A stretch of 62,459 nt of DNA from a virus: IMG/VR virus record IMGVR_UViG_3300030099_001770, positions 1-62,459 of that record. One strand, given 5' to 3'. How positions within the stretch are numbered: position 1 is the stretch's first letter; each line of letters starts with the position of its first letter. The notes beneath the pieces were generated by a model. The model did not search any database. It saw nothing but the letters and a program-made list of their open reading frames with translations, and was not told the DNA's origin. Of the stretch, positions 16,630-25,197 are shown piece after piece. A program made the position numbers and the translations under genes.

Positions 16630-16789
16630 CTTCCACCTCTGGAATATGTTGCGTTACCATTGTATTTGCAACTTCTTCCCTTCTTTTCTCTAATGCAGCT
16701 CCAACTTTTGATGAAATTGCATTTTTAAAATGTGTTTCTGCACCAAGGTTATCACCAGATGCGATTGCGTCAACTACTTCTTTTGTCAT
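16595..16789 (-). CDS. 67: Prohead core protein gp67-like
   Basis: 64 aa. The N-terminus (VVDAIASGDNLGAETHFKNAISSKV) and the acidic tail (EVEDEEEVQ) match the layout of T4 gp67, a small core protein (80 aa) with a helical start and an acidic end. It lies directly after gene 20, with start and stop overlapping (ATGA), exactly as in T4. Confidence 0.75.
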   Translation of the reverse strand: MTKEVVDAIASGDNLGAETHFKNAISSKVGAALEKRREEVANTMVTQHIPEVEDEEEVQPDSSA

Positions 16790-18321
16790 TTTTTAACCAC
16801 CTTTATTTCATTGATTTGTGTATCACCTTTTGGTTTTTGTGACATCATCATGTCATCATCTTCTCCACCACCCTCATCTTCAATCTCGTTTGTCATGAGT
16901 GTGATTTCTTCATCTGACATATGAAGAACATTTTTTTGAACCCATCTCTTTGAATAAAAATTACCAATATAAGGTTCTAATGTTCCTAACATATCTATAC
17001 GTTCTCTTAGAATCTCTGCATCACGCAGTTCTGCAAAATGTCCATCCATTAACCAATCGTATGTAATATGTTCTTTCATCATATCCCACTCTTCTTCTGC
17101 AATCACACCAGTAAGAACTAGTTGTGTACGCAACAAGTCGTGGAATAGAATTGTAAACTTCTTTCTTAGTCTTTGTACAAACTTAGTAAATTTAAGTTCA
17201 TCTCTTGTAATTTCTGTAGACCTACCTAATGAGAAGTTCTGTTCAGCTTCCATTCTTGAGATTGGAACATTGAGTGACCTATACAGTTTTCTTTGGAAAT
17301 AGATAATGTCATCAATCTCACCAAGATTAGAACCGCCAGGCAGTGTAGTAATCTCTGTACCTCTACCACCTTCTCTTCTAGGTAACCAGAAGTCTTCCAA
17401 CATTGACATATGATTTCTGTCATCTTTAATCTCACCAGTAGATGCATCATATACCAGTTTGTTACGATAACGATTCATAACATCTTTTAGGTATTGTTCT
17501 GCTTTTATCTTTGGTAGATTACCAACATCAATATAGAATATTCGTCTTTCTGGAGCTCTTGATATTCTGTAAATAACCAGACTATCTTCAATCATTCTTA
17601 GTTGATTGACTGGTTTGATTGCTTTGTGTAGATAAGATAATACTGAACCTCTATTCTGGTCAATTAAACCAGAAGGACAATATGCAATAGAATCTTTTGA
17701 AATTTTTAATCCACTATTAACAGAACCACCAGTAGTAATTCCATGTTCATTGTAGATATAAAAATCAATCGCTTTTTGTTTTTCTTCTACTTGTGTAATT
17801 GGATTAGGTTTACCAGATATTTTTTCTCTAACCTTCTTAATTTTTTGAGGGTCAATATATCTTAATTCAGTAATACCTTTTCTTGGGTCTTTTACATCAA
17901 TAACTTTGTGATAGAATAAACGACCATCAACATACCATCTTCTGAATATGTCATGACCTTTTTCTTGAAAAGATAATAGTTGAAGAACTCTATCAAACTC
18001 TTCTCGTATTCTTCTTTTAACTTTATCAGATTGTTTTAGACCATCAAGGCCTAACGAAATTGGTGCATCATATTCATTTGACGCAACCGCTTCACTAATA
18101 ATATCTTCAATCGCACTATCACACTCTGGTTGTTGTGCAATATTACGATATCTCTTAATCAAATCGTATTGGGTTCTATCCTTTCCCTCTATGTCATAAG
18201 AAGAAGAATAAAAACCACCTTGTGCAATATCTACTGCACCATCATCAGAAGTAGGGAGCGTGAATGACGCTCCCCCTTCATCTTTTTTACGAGTGATTGT
18301 GAAACCAAATAATTCAGCCAT
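16786..18321 (-). CDS. 20: Portal vertex protein gp20
   Basis: 511 aa, similar to T4 gp20 (524 aa). Conserved stretches are YRNIAQQPECDSAIEDIISEA, RRWYVDGRLFYHKVID, ELRYIDPQKIKKVR, RISRAPERRIFYIDVGN and WLPRREGGRGTEITTLPGG. It forms the dodecameric ring at the unique head vertex through which DNA enters. The C-terminus has an acidic stretch (NEIEDEGGGEDDDMMM). An ACTAAATA box lies 22 bp before its start. Confidence 0.98.
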   Translation of the reverse strand: MAELFGFTITRKKDEGGASFTLPTSDDGAVDIAQGGFYSSSYDIEGKDRTQYDLIKRYRNIAQQPECDSAIEDIISEAVASNEYDAPISLGLDGLKQSDKVKRRIREEFDRVLQLLSFQEKGHDIFRRWYVDGRLFYHKVIDVKDPRKGITELRYIDPQKIKKVREKISGKPNPITQVEEKQKAIDFYIYNEHGITTGGSVNSGLKISKDSIAYCPSGLIDQNRGSVLSYLHKAIKPVNQLRMIEDSLVIYRISRAPERRIFYIDVGNLPKIKAEQYLKDVMNRYRNKLVYDASTGEIKDDRNHMSMLEDFWLPRREGGRGTEITTLPGGSNLGEIDDIIYFQRKLYRSLNVPISRMEAEQNFSLGRSTEITRDELKFTKFVQRLRKKFTILFHDLLRTQLVLTGVIAEEEWDMMKEHITYDWLMDGHFAELRDAEILRERIDMLGTLEPYIGNFYSKRWVQKNVLHMSDEEITLMTNEIEDEGGGEDDDMMMSQKPKGDTQINEIKVVKK

Positions 18322-18342
18322 AATAACTCCTTTTCGTTGTAC

Positions 18343-18350
18343 TATTTAGT
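18343..18350 (-). promoter_or_regulatory. Late-type promoter box (ACTAAATA), gene 20
   Basis: ACTAAATA on the minus strand in the 36-bp gap between genes 19 and 20, 22 bp before the start. Confidence 0.55.
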
Positions 18351-18357
18351 ACGACTA

Positions 18358-18888
18358 TTAGAAGTTAACTGAAGAGGCTTCAAAGTGAGTATATCTCCAA
18401 GTTACACTGAACTCTTCAATAGCATTTGCAGTCTCATAACTTAACTCAATCGCACCAGTAGCAGTAGGTTGACAGTTTCTTAGAATGTAAGATTTAAGAA
18501 CTGTGTCATCCCTATCTAACTGTTCTACAGTCAAATCAGCAGTATAATCTGCAACATTTGATAGACCAGTATTAGTTACTGTATCATTGATTGCGTTCAA
18601 CCATCTTTCAATTGCATTTCTAATGTTGAAGTCAGTGTCATTGATAACTGTGGTTTCCCATGCCTCAAATTCTCTGTCTCCAGCAACATAGAGGTTTCTA
18701 CCTCTAAATGGAATTGCAATCTCTCCGATTGTCTGTCCAGGCAGTGCAGCTGCCTTGATTAGAAAAGATGCTTTTCGTACATCAAGTCCAGTTGCAATTG
18801 CGCCGGGCGTGTTAAAAGTTACTCTGAACTGGTTAGCTCTCGCACCACCACCAATAAGGTTTGCTTTAAATTCATCTAAAGTTGCCAT
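18358..18888 (-). CDS. 19: Tail tube protein gp19
   Basis: 176 aa, close to T4 gp19 (163 aa). Family landmarks: NQFRVTFNTPG, FLIKAAALPGQTIGEIAIPFRGR, and the C-terminal EFSVTWRYTHFE. It forms the inner tube of the contractile tail. It lies 4 nt after gene 18, so the sheath and tube are made together. Confidence 0.95.
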   Translation of the reverse strand: MATLDEFKANLIGGGARANQFRVTFNTPGAIATGLDVRKASFLIKAAALPGQTIGEIAIPFRGRNLYVAGDREFEAWETTVINDTDFNIRNAIERWLNAINDTVTNTGLSNVADYTADLTVEQLDRDDTVLKSYILRNCQPTATGAIELSYETANAIEEFSVTWRYTHFEASSVNF

Positions 18889-18892
18889 TTAA

Positions 18893-20905
18893 TTACCCCC
18901 CTATCTCTGAAAATGATACGCCAGTTCTCACTGCAATGAAGTTCAACTGAATGAAGTTGATAGACCTTGCTGGTTTGATAAAGATATCTGCAACAAACTC
19001 GTTTCGGTCAATTACTTCTCCAGTATTATTAGTTCCATCTGCAACAACACTAAAGTCTGTGATACCCCTTCTACCTTGAATATCTCTCAAGAAAGGTTCA
19101 ACCAAGTTTCTAAATTGTGCCCTTGTAAATTCATCATTGAACTCAAAGAGTTGGAACTTAGCAGCGGTTGCAATCGCTTTCTCAAGTAAGATGAATAGTC
19201 TTCTTACATTGATTCGGTCAAATGCACTTGGTTTTGCAAGAGCAGTTTTATCACCGAATAAGATTGTACCATTGCCTGGGAAGGAAACAACTGGATTAAT
19301 TCGTGCTGGATAGAGAATATCTCTCTGTGCTTTGGTTGGGTTAAACGCAAGTTTAACTGCACCACGAATTTGTCCTCTGTTAAAACCGCCAGGCGAGAAG
19401 AATGGGTCTGCAACTGTGTCTGTGTTTGCACAAAGACCAGCGATATCACCATTTAGTGGTACAAATCTGAATACGTCATTAAACTTATCAAATTGAAACT
19501 TGTATCCACTGTCAAAGACTGCGTATGAAGAACTTGCAAGATTATCAAAGAAACTCTTGACATTTGATGCTTGTGTGGTAGAGTTTGCAACATTAACCAC
19601 ATCATCTCTTCTTGGTGAGATGAAGACAACAACGTCTTTTCTTTTTTCTGCAAGGTCAATCAGATTAGTTGCGTGTGTAATACCATCAGTAGATGCTGGT
19701 GATGTACCAGCCATGATGAGGTTGACATCAACTGTTTCTGCATCTTCAAATTCAGTGTATGCACTGTCTAGTTCACCAACTGTTAATGCATAATCATCTG
19801 TTCCACCAGAAAGGTTGAAAGGAATTTCACCAGTAGTACCAGTTCCAACTGGGAAAGCATCTCCAGATGTACCAGCAGTTCCAGCGGCAATCTTACCACC
19901 ACCAGCACCAAGTACTGAATGATGGTCTAACCAGTATACAAATGATGATTGTTTAAAAATCACATCTGGGTAGTAGTTAGTTCCACCTTGTGCAGTTTTA
20001 GCACCAAACGCTTTTGATACAAAAGCAAATGTTTCAAGAACAGAATTTGTTCTTTCACCAGCAGTATCTTTTCTGAAACCAGAAATAAGACCAGTTCTGT
20101 CAAATACAACAATGTGCATCTCGTCATCAGAAATATTCTTACCAGTTGCATATGGTGATGTGCCAGGCGCACTATCGAATAAATCATAGAAAGCCCAACG
20201 TCTGCGAACATTAGTTGCAGCTGAAAGTGCAGTTTTTAGACCACCACCATTTGGGTCATCTAAACGTCTAATTGTTAAAGTGTCTGTGGAAATACCAGTG
20301 ACTTCATACTGTTGTCCATCTGCTTCTTGGAAGAACACAATGTCACCGACATTGTATGCAGCTCCACCAGCACCAGCAGAACCACCACCAGTGTCAACAT
20401 TAACAGTAGTTGCACCAGCAGCAGGCGTACCAGTTGTTACACCAAGTGTACCAGCGTTTCCAGCAAAAGTTTGTTCAAAAGCAAGTGGCCCCAAACACAT
20501 GGACACACCTAAACTATTTCCGTGAATACCAGCAGTTCTGGCACCCCACTCACCACTGGACGCTTGACCAGCAGCGAAATTATCTTGATAATGAGTATCG
20601 GACTTAATCAAAAGACCAGAACCGCCACTCATTGCGTTTGTGACACCACTTTCTGCTCTTACAACTCTCAGTGCGTTACCGTACTGAAGAAAGTTAGATG
20701 CAGTAAAGAATGTCTCAAAGTTACTTCCATTAGGTTTACCAAACAGTCTGACTAATTCTTCCTCTGAAGAAACCGCTGTAATCTCTGAAACTGGGCCTTT
20801 CTCAAAGGCACCAGCAATCGCACCGATAGACGTTGATACGGCAGGAACTACATTAGTTAAGTCAACCTCTCTGACAAGAACCCCAGGCGATACTTGAAAA
20901 GGCAT
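18893..20905 (-). CDS. 18: Tail sheath protein gp18
   Basis: 670 aa, close to T4 gp18 (659 aa). The N-terminus (SPGVLVREVDLTNVVPAVSTS) and the C-terminal domain (NPVVSFPGNGTILFGDKTAL, INVRRLFILLEKAIATAAK, FEFNDEFTRAQFRN) are typical of contractile sheath proteins. The middle region is rich in Gly and Ala and is variable between phages. An ACTAAATA box lies upstream. Confidence 0.98.
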   Translation of the reverse strand: MPFQVSPGVLVREVDLTNVVPAVSTSIGAIAGAFEKGPVSEITAVSSEEELVRLFGKPNGSNFETFFTASNFLQYGNALRVVRAESGVTNAMSGGSGLLIKSDTHYQDNFAAGQASSGEWGARTAGIHGNSLGVSMCLGPLAFEQTFAGNAGTLGVTTGTPAAGATTVNVDTGGGSAGAGGAAYNVGDIVFFQEADGQQYEVTGISTDTLTIRRLDDPNGGGLKTALSAATNVRRRWAFYDLFDSAPGTSPYATGKNISDDEMHIVVFDRTGLISGFRKDTAGERTNSVLETFAFVSKAFGAKTAQGGTNYYPDVIFKQSSFVYWLDHHSVLGAGGGKIAAGTAGTSGDAFPVGTGTTGEIPFNLSGGTDDYALTVGELDSAYTEFEDAETVDVNLIMAGTSPASTDGITHATNLIDLAEKRKDVVVFISPRRDDVVNVANSTTQASNVKSFFDNLASSSYAVFDSGYKFQFDKFNDVFRFVPLNGDIAGLCANTDTVADPFFSPGGFNRGQIRGAVKLAFNPTKAQRDILYPARINPVVSFPGNGTILFGDKTALAKPSAFDRINVRRLFILLEKAIATAAKFQLFEFNDEFTRAQFRNLVEPFLRDIQGRRGITDFSVVADGTNNTGEVIDRNEFVADIFIKPARSINFIQLNFIAVRTGVSFSEIGG

Positions 20906-20948
20906 ATTTTTTCTCCTTATTCTATGTCAAATAAATCATTCTTGTGTA

Positions 20949-20956
20949 TATTTAGT
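20949..20956 (-). promoter_or_regulatory. Late-type promoter box (ACTAAATA), gene 18
   Basis: ACTAAATA on the minus strand, 44 bp before the gene 18 start, inside the gap that also holds the divergent plus-strand promoter box. Confidence 0.55.
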
Positions 20957-20999
20957 AAAATTAAGTTTCCAAAAACTCATTTTTATATGCACTAGAATC

Positions 21000-21007
21000 T
21001 ATAAATA
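21000..21007 (+). promoter_or_regulatory. Late-type promoter box (TATAAATA), plus-strand gene
   Basis: Exact T4 late consensus on the plus strand, ending 5 bp before the ATG at 21013. With T4 spacing, transcription would begin at or next to that ATG. Confidence 0.6.
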
Positions 21008-21012
21008 ATATC

Positions 21013-21309
21013 ATGTCATACTATGAAAGATACCAAAAAACAATTAAAGAAGTTTCCAAGAGACATTATAACAAGAGAATAATCTGGTTAAATGAATACC
21101 TTGCATCACACTCTTGTGTTCACTGTGGTGAGCCTGAAACCATGTGTCTTAAATTTTACCCCCATGATAAAGAGATTCGTTTTAAGTCCAAACGATTAGG
21201 TCTAAATGAAGAGTCTAGAAAAGAAGTAGTTAATCTCATAGATAAATCTAAAATTGTTTGTTCTAATTGTTATATCAAATATGAAAATGATATAATTGAT
21301 ATTATGTAG
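21013..21309 (+). CDS. Degenerate HNH-type zinc protein
   Basis: 98 aa, the only convincing gene on the plus strand. After a basic helical N-terminus (YYERYQKTIKEVSKRHYNKR) come two Cys pairs, CVHCGE and VCSNC, spaced as in small phage HNH endonucleases. The catalytic histidines are replaced: the usual L-x-F-H-H position reads LKFYPHD, and the usual N-C-H-R reads NCYIK. Zinc binding is likely but nuclease activity may be lost. It sits between genes 17 and 18, a typical spot for free-standing phage homing genes. It has no obvious ribosome site, consistent with leaderless translation. Confidence 0.75.
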   Translation: MSYYERYQKTIKEVSKRHYNKRIIWLNEYLASHSCVHCGEPETMCLKFYPHDKEIRFKSKRLGLNEESRKEVVNLIDKSKIVCSNCYIKYENDIIDIM

Positions 21310-21315
21310 TATTTT

Positions 21316-21471
21316 TTACTTCTTTGAAACTCTTTCCATAATTATTTTTCTTTCTTGGTCTGTAAGTATAGTCCAATCTCTAATTTCATCTTGAGTTCTT
21401 CCACAACCAACACATTCCATATGTGTGATTTTATTTACTAAGCGACATATTTTAACACATGGACTTTCCAT
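21316..21471 (-). CDS. DUF1289 small cysteine-rich protein
   Basis: 51 aa. It begins SPCVKICRLV and continues CVGCGRTQDEIRDW, then LTDQERKIIMERV. This is the DUF1289 pattern, with four Cys (residues 5, 9, 20, 23), the C-x-G-C-x-R-T core and the D-E-R-x-x-I end. Families like this are common in Proteobacteria and may bind metal or an Fe-S cluster; the function is unknown. The ATG overlaps the gene 17 stop (TAATG), so translation is coupled to the terminase. It converges with the plus-strand HNH gene 6 nt away. Confidence 0.82.
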   Translation of the reverse strand: MESPCVKICRLVNKITHMECVGCGRTQDEIRDWTILTDQERKIIMERVSKK

Positions 21472-23117
21472 TACCAACTTGTATCATAATCTCTCACAAC
21501 TGGTGACCATCTCTGACCATATTCATCTATTACCGTTTCACCAAGTGGGTCATCAATACCATTGTCCATAAATCCAAATGGAGCCATGTCTTGTTCTAGT
21601 TGGTCTTGTTGTTCTAAGAACATTCTTTCTCTGATATCTACGTTAGTAAGTTCTTTGAAATATGTTTGATTTGTCATCCATCCAAATAATACACAACACA
21701 TTGCAAGGTCATCTGTGTGTCCTTCTTCTGCTTGGAATGACTGTCCATGCTTGACAAATGTAGAAAACTCTGTTATAAGGTCATAATCATTAATAATTAA
21801 TTTATCTGTTTCTATGAGTTGTTTTAAATTAGAACACCCTAACATCTTTACTGCTTTGGTTGTTCTTACACCTAGCTGCACCTTACCCCCAGAAAACCCA
21901 GAACCAAGTATCTGACCAGCACGCCCACGCATGGACGCCATGATGAGATTATCATACTCTAAGTCATACTGCAATGCAGTTGCAACTTGTTCTCCGATAT
22001 CATTTACCTCAATCATTACATATGCGTTGTTAAATGCTTTTGCAACATCATGGATTACGTTTGGAAATAGTAGAGGTTTGATTTCATTGTTACGATATTT
22101 TGCAACAATACGATAAGGAACTTCTGATACATCAAATACTAAAAATGCAGAGTAGTCTTGTTCCGTTCCTCTTGCAACATCAGCTACAAGTGCATACGTT
22201 CTACCTTTTTCTGGTTTTTTGTAAAGTTCTAATCCAGCGTTTCTTTGTATAGGGTCATCAAATACCATTGATTTAATTTTTGTTGGGTGTATCAGTGTAT
22301 TAATAGACCCTAAGAACTCACATTCAAATTCACGATTGAATTGTTCTTGTGATGTATTTGCAATAGTTTCTTGTTTCCATTTTTCATCTCTGCCTGGGAT
22401 TTCACTCCAGTGAACTTCAATAGGATTATAAGAGTTTTTACCACTCTCTGCATCAGACCAGAGCTTGTAAAATAAATTCATACCGTTTGGTGTTGATACT
22501 ATTACAACTTTTGTACTTTGTCCAGAAGAAATTGTAGGATACACAGAACTAAAAAAGTCCTCTGCAACATTGTGAGGTACGAAAGCAAACTCATCCAAGA
22601 ATATCATATTGTATGAACCACCACGAACTGCACTAGATGATGTAGATGATGCAACGATACGAGAACCATTTTCTAAATCCAGAGAACCTTTGTTCCAAGA
22701 CATAACTCCTTGTTGCATCCACTTTGGTAGATTTTCATATGCAAGTTGCAGTCGTGAAAGAATATCTCTTGCAGTCGCAGCTTTGTTTGCAAGTATCGCT
22801 ACTCTCATCTGTTCATTAAATAGAACATAATGCAAGATGTAAGATATGATTGTAGTTGTCTTACCAGATTGTCTAGGAAGTTTGCAAATAGTAAAACGAT
22901 TATTATGAATCGTTCCTAACATTTCTTTTTGAAAAGGGTATACATCAAAAGGCACAAGACCCTCATCAAGACTAACAATCTTAATATAATTTTTGCAGAA
23001 ATGAAGAGGGTCTTGCATACACTTTTGGTATTCAAGAATTTGGTCTTTAGTCCATTCTACTTGGACGTTTGCCTTTTTTAAAAGTGGATTACCAAGGTAA
23101 TGATTTATATCTGTCAT
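21471..23117 (-). CDS. 17: Terminase large subunit gp17
   Basis: 548 aa. ATPase motifs: Walker A PRQSGKTT (residues 81-88), Walker B MIFLDEFAFV (171-180) and the coupling motif VSTPNGMN. The C-terminal nuclease domain begins with ALVADVARGTEQDYSAF, containing the first metal-binding Asp, and continues to TDDLAMCCVLFGW. The motor packs DNA into proheads through gp20. Unlike T4, gene 16 is not adjacent but separated by fibre genes. Confidence 0.98.
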   Translation of the reverse strand: MTDINHYLGNPLLKKANVQVEWTKDQILEYQKCMQDPLHFCKNYIKIVSLDEGLVPFDVYPFQKEMLGTIHNNRFTICKLPRQSGKTTTIISYILHYVLFNEQMRVAILANKAATARDILSRLQLAYENLPKWMQQGVMSWNKGSLDLENGSRIVASSTSSSAVRGGSYNMIFLDEFAFVPHNVAEDFFSSVYPTISSGQSTKVVIVSTPNGMNLFYKLWSDAESGKNSYNPIEVHWSEIPGRDEKWKQETIANTSQEQFNREFECEFLGSINTLIHPTKIKSMVFDDPIQRNAGLELYKKPEKGRTYALVADVARGTEQDYSAFLVFDVSEVPYRIVAKYRNNEIKPLLFPNVIHDVAKAFNNAYVMIEVNDIGEQVATALQYDLEYDNLIMASMRGRAGQILGSGFSGGKVQLGVRTTKAVKMLGCSNLKQLIETDKLIINDYDLITEFSTFVKHGQSFQAEEGHTDDLAMCCVLFGWMTNQTYFKELTNVDIRERMFLEQQDQLEQDMAPFGFMDNGIDDPLGETVIDEYGQRWSPVVRDYDTSW

Positions 23118-23125
23118 AACAGATA

Positions 23126-23133
23126 TATTTATT
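23126..23133 (-). promoter_or_regulatory. Late-type promoter box (AATAAATA), gene 17
   Basis: AATAAATA on the minus strand, 9 bp before the gene 17 ATG. This spacing leaves little room for a leader, so it may be a chance match. Confidence 0.35.
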
Positions 23134-23386
23134 ATTCCTTAATAGAGTCTTCTATATGTTTTTTGTATGCAGCTTTGACTGAATCAGTATGAAACTGTGC
23201 AACCATCGCTTTTACATCTGCACTTTCCCCAGATGAATCTGAATCTGGTGCAATCACATGACGGTGAAAACTTCTAGAAAGTTCTACACCATCTTCCTCA
23301 ATAATAGTAGCAGTTCTCACTTGAATGTGTTTGAACTCGCCTACTACCTCAATTTTATCTTGTTCTGTACGTTTTGTAATCGCCAT
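23132..23386 (-). CDS. Small conserved phage protein
   Basis: 84 aa, charged (ITKRTEQDKIEVVGEFKHIQVRTATIIEEDG ends before a second half with HRHVIAPDSDSSG). No membrane segment or known motif. I recall similar small proteins next to fibre genes in marine phages, so a tail accessory role is possible. It lies between fibre genes and the terminase, with an AATAAATA box upstream. Confidence 0.6.
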   Translation of the reverse strand: MAITKRTEQDKIEVVGEFKHIQVRTATIIEEDGVELSRSFHRHVIAPDSDSSGESADVKAMVAQFHTDSVKAAYKKHIEDSIKE

Positions 23387-23434
23387 TGTTTTTCTCCTTT
23401 TGTCCGCCCCTAGAATCCACTAGAGGTATAAAGT

Positions 23435-23442
23435 TATTTATT
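23435..23442 (-). promoter_or_regulatory. Late-type promoter box with embedded stop codon
   Basis: AATAAATA on the minus strand before the 23132-23386 gene. The TAA in the box is the stop codon of the upstream fibre gene. Confidence 0.45.
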
Positions 23443-24058
23443 GGTCAGTAAAGTAAGTAAAATTGCAAAGAAGTTGACTACCAGCTTGGACTTGATTTCC
23501 AGTAACTGGATTCCACCCATTACCAGAAAGATTTCTTACCTCTATTCTATTAGTATTAACCATACATCTTCCTATTGTATAATCTCTAGTTCCAGTATTA
23601 AAACTTGTCAATGGGGCAGTTTGTGTGTATGAATTTGAAGTCTGGTAAAAAGTATATGGTAGTCCAGTTATATTAACTGCATCATCAGAAGCTGTCAAAG
23701 TTCCAGCACTATTGATAGATAATGTTATCGCAACAGAAACCATATTACCAATTTTTGTATACTTTCCAGCTCTATAATAATAAGTTGATACTGCACCACT
23801 ACCATCTGGGTCTTCTATTGTTGGTGTAAAGGTGCCTTCTTCATAATCGTCAATTACGTTTGAACTTCCACCAGAACCTATTGATACACCACCACTTGCA
23901 GTAATTAATCCAGTAACACCAAGAGTACCACCAACTGTAGAATTTCCAGTTAAGTTACCAGTTACGTTACCAGTTAAATTACCAGCAATAGTATTACTTG
24001 CAGTAATATTACCAGAACCAGTTCTTGTTGCGATTGTATCTACTTTAATTGTTGACAT
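23438..24058 (-). CDS. Fibre protein, TIKVDTI N-terminus and DYEEGTFTP C-terminus
   Basis: 206 aa. N-terminal module STIKVDTIATRTGSGN, a repetitive Gly/Thr stalk (NLTGNVTGNLTGNSTVGGT) and a C-terminal head beginning DDYEEGTFTPTIED ... YTKIGNMVSVAITLSI. That head occurs in many phage fibres. It shares the head type with 25193-26005. Likely a small tail fibre or adhesin subunit. The short proteins of this class may trimerise. Confidence 0.75.
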   Translation of the reverse strand: MSTIKVDTIATRTGSGNITASNTIAGNLTGNVTGNLTGNSTVGGTLGVTGLITASGGVSIGSGGSSNVIDDYEEGTFTPTIEDPDGSGAVSTYYYRAGKYTKIGNMVSVAITLSINSAGTLTASDDAVNITGLPYTFYQTSNSYTQTAPLTSFNTGTRDYTIGRCMVNTNRIEVRNLSGNGWNPVTGNQVQAGSQLLCNFTYFTDQ

Positions 24059-24062
24059 ACTT

Positions 24063-24893
24063 TTATCCTAACATATGACCCCAGAATCTATTTCTGGTTG
24101 ATAGACCATCTGCTGTTCCTTCTAAGTTTTTATTTCCACTACTTATTTGTCTAATATCAAAGTAATCATTTGCAGAAGCATTTACAACAACACTTCCGTG
24201 TTTTTCATAATGACCACTAATACCAGACGGAGCACCACCTTCTAGAAAATCATAGTATCTAGAACCATTTTTACAAAGTGCAAATATACCAGCGATACCA
24301 GAATTATTACCATCACCCATTGCAATTCCAAATAAATATCTTCCAGCAACTGGACAAGTAAATCTTCCTACATTAGAACTAGTATCAAAATGATTTCCAA
24401 TATTGTGGTCTGTTGTTTGATATGTTACAACAGCATTTTGAGCAACTGTTTGGTTAGCAGTCATTCCTGCTCTGAATGATGGTTGTTTTCCCATACTAAT
24501 CTGACCAGCAGCCTGAACAACTAATGCATCATTTTGAACAGCAGCACTTGATGGTTGGTTAATGATAAATGCATTATTATCACCAGTTGATGTGTGTGTT
24601 GTTCTCAATGCAATTCTATTACTTACACCAGATTGCATTGCAAGTTGGGCAAGGTCTGTTCCAGAACCAAAGTTTAATCCAACAGTAGTTGATGCTGGAA
24701 TAGTAACGCCACCAGTTGCAGTTGTAGCACCAGTAACACCAAGTGTTCCACCGACTGTTGCGTTTGATGTAATTGCAGCTGTACCTTGTCCAGTAATATT
24801 TCCAGGCACCACAAGATTATGTCCAGAACCTAAACTTACGTTTCCAGAACCAGCTACGTTTTCAATAGTATCTACTTTAATCTTGGATGACAT
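24063..24893 (-). CDS. Fibre protein with C1q-like head
   Basis: 276 aa. N-terminal module KIKVDTIENVAGSGNVSLGSG, a stalk with GGTLGVTGATTATGGVT, then a head with RFTCPVAGRYLFGIAM ... FALCKNGSRY ... FDIRQISSGN. The F-x-x-P-x-x-G-x-Y pattern is typical of C1q/TNF-like jelly-roll heads. Such heads form trimers and can bind surface polymers. It lies in the fibre cassette between genes 16 and 17. Confidence 0.75.
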   Translation of the reverse strand: MSSKIKVDTIENVAGSGNVSLGSGHNLVVPGNITGQGTAAITSNATVGGTLGVTGATTATGGVTIPASTTVGLNFGSGTDLAQLAMQSGVSNRIALRTTHTSTGDNNAFIINQPSSAAVQNDALVVQAAGQISMGKQPSFRAGMTANQTVAQNAVVTYQTTDHNIGNHFDTSSNVGRFTCPVAGRYLFGIAMGDGNNSGIAGIFALCKNGSRYYDFLEGGAPSGISGHYEKHGSVVVNASANDYFDIRQISSGNKNLEGTADGLSTRNRFWGHMLG

Positions 24894-24903
24894 TTAATTT
24901 TTC

Positions 24904-25170
24904 CTATTCACCAGTTTTTATTGAATCAGATACATTCTTTGCAGTATCAACTACTTTAAGTTCAAATGCTTGAGCGACTTGTGCATCAGTTCCCACTGCA
25001 AGTGCAACAGAATTTGCATTACAATGTTCAACTAACTTTGCAATAATTTCATCTTGTGCAATACGAGCACGATTATGAATAGCGTTATCACACCAATCTT
25101 GAACTGAATAAGCAGCATACTCAAGACACTTTACTTGTGTGTCTGATACTGTCACTTTAATCTCTGCCAT
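24904..25170 (-). CDS. Small helical protein within fibre cassette
   Basis: 88 aa, mostly helical (VKCLEYAAYSVQDWCDNAIHNR ... DEIIAKLVEHCNAN). Single copy in the window, between two fibre genes with gaps of about 10-20 nt. I recall relatives in marine phages without assigned function. It could be a fibre assembly factor or accessory structural protein. An AATAAATA box overlaps the stop of the upstream gene. Confidence 0.6.
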   Translation of the reverse strand: MAEIKVTVSDTQVKCLEYAAYSVQDWCDNAIHNRARIAQDEIIAKLVEHCNANSVALAVGTDAQVAQAFELKVVDTAKNVSDSIKTGE

Positions 25171-25189
25171 TATATTCTCCTATTAATTT

Positions 25190-25197
25190 TATTTATT
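25190..25197 (-). promoter_or_regulatory. Late-type promoter box with embedded stop codon
   Basis: AATAAATA on the minus strand, 20 bp before the 24904-25170 gene; its TAA is the stop of the upstream fibre gene. Confidence 0.45.

Noticed and set aside
21013-21309. An active HNH homing endonuclease
   Set aside because: Key histidines are replaced, so activity is not supported.
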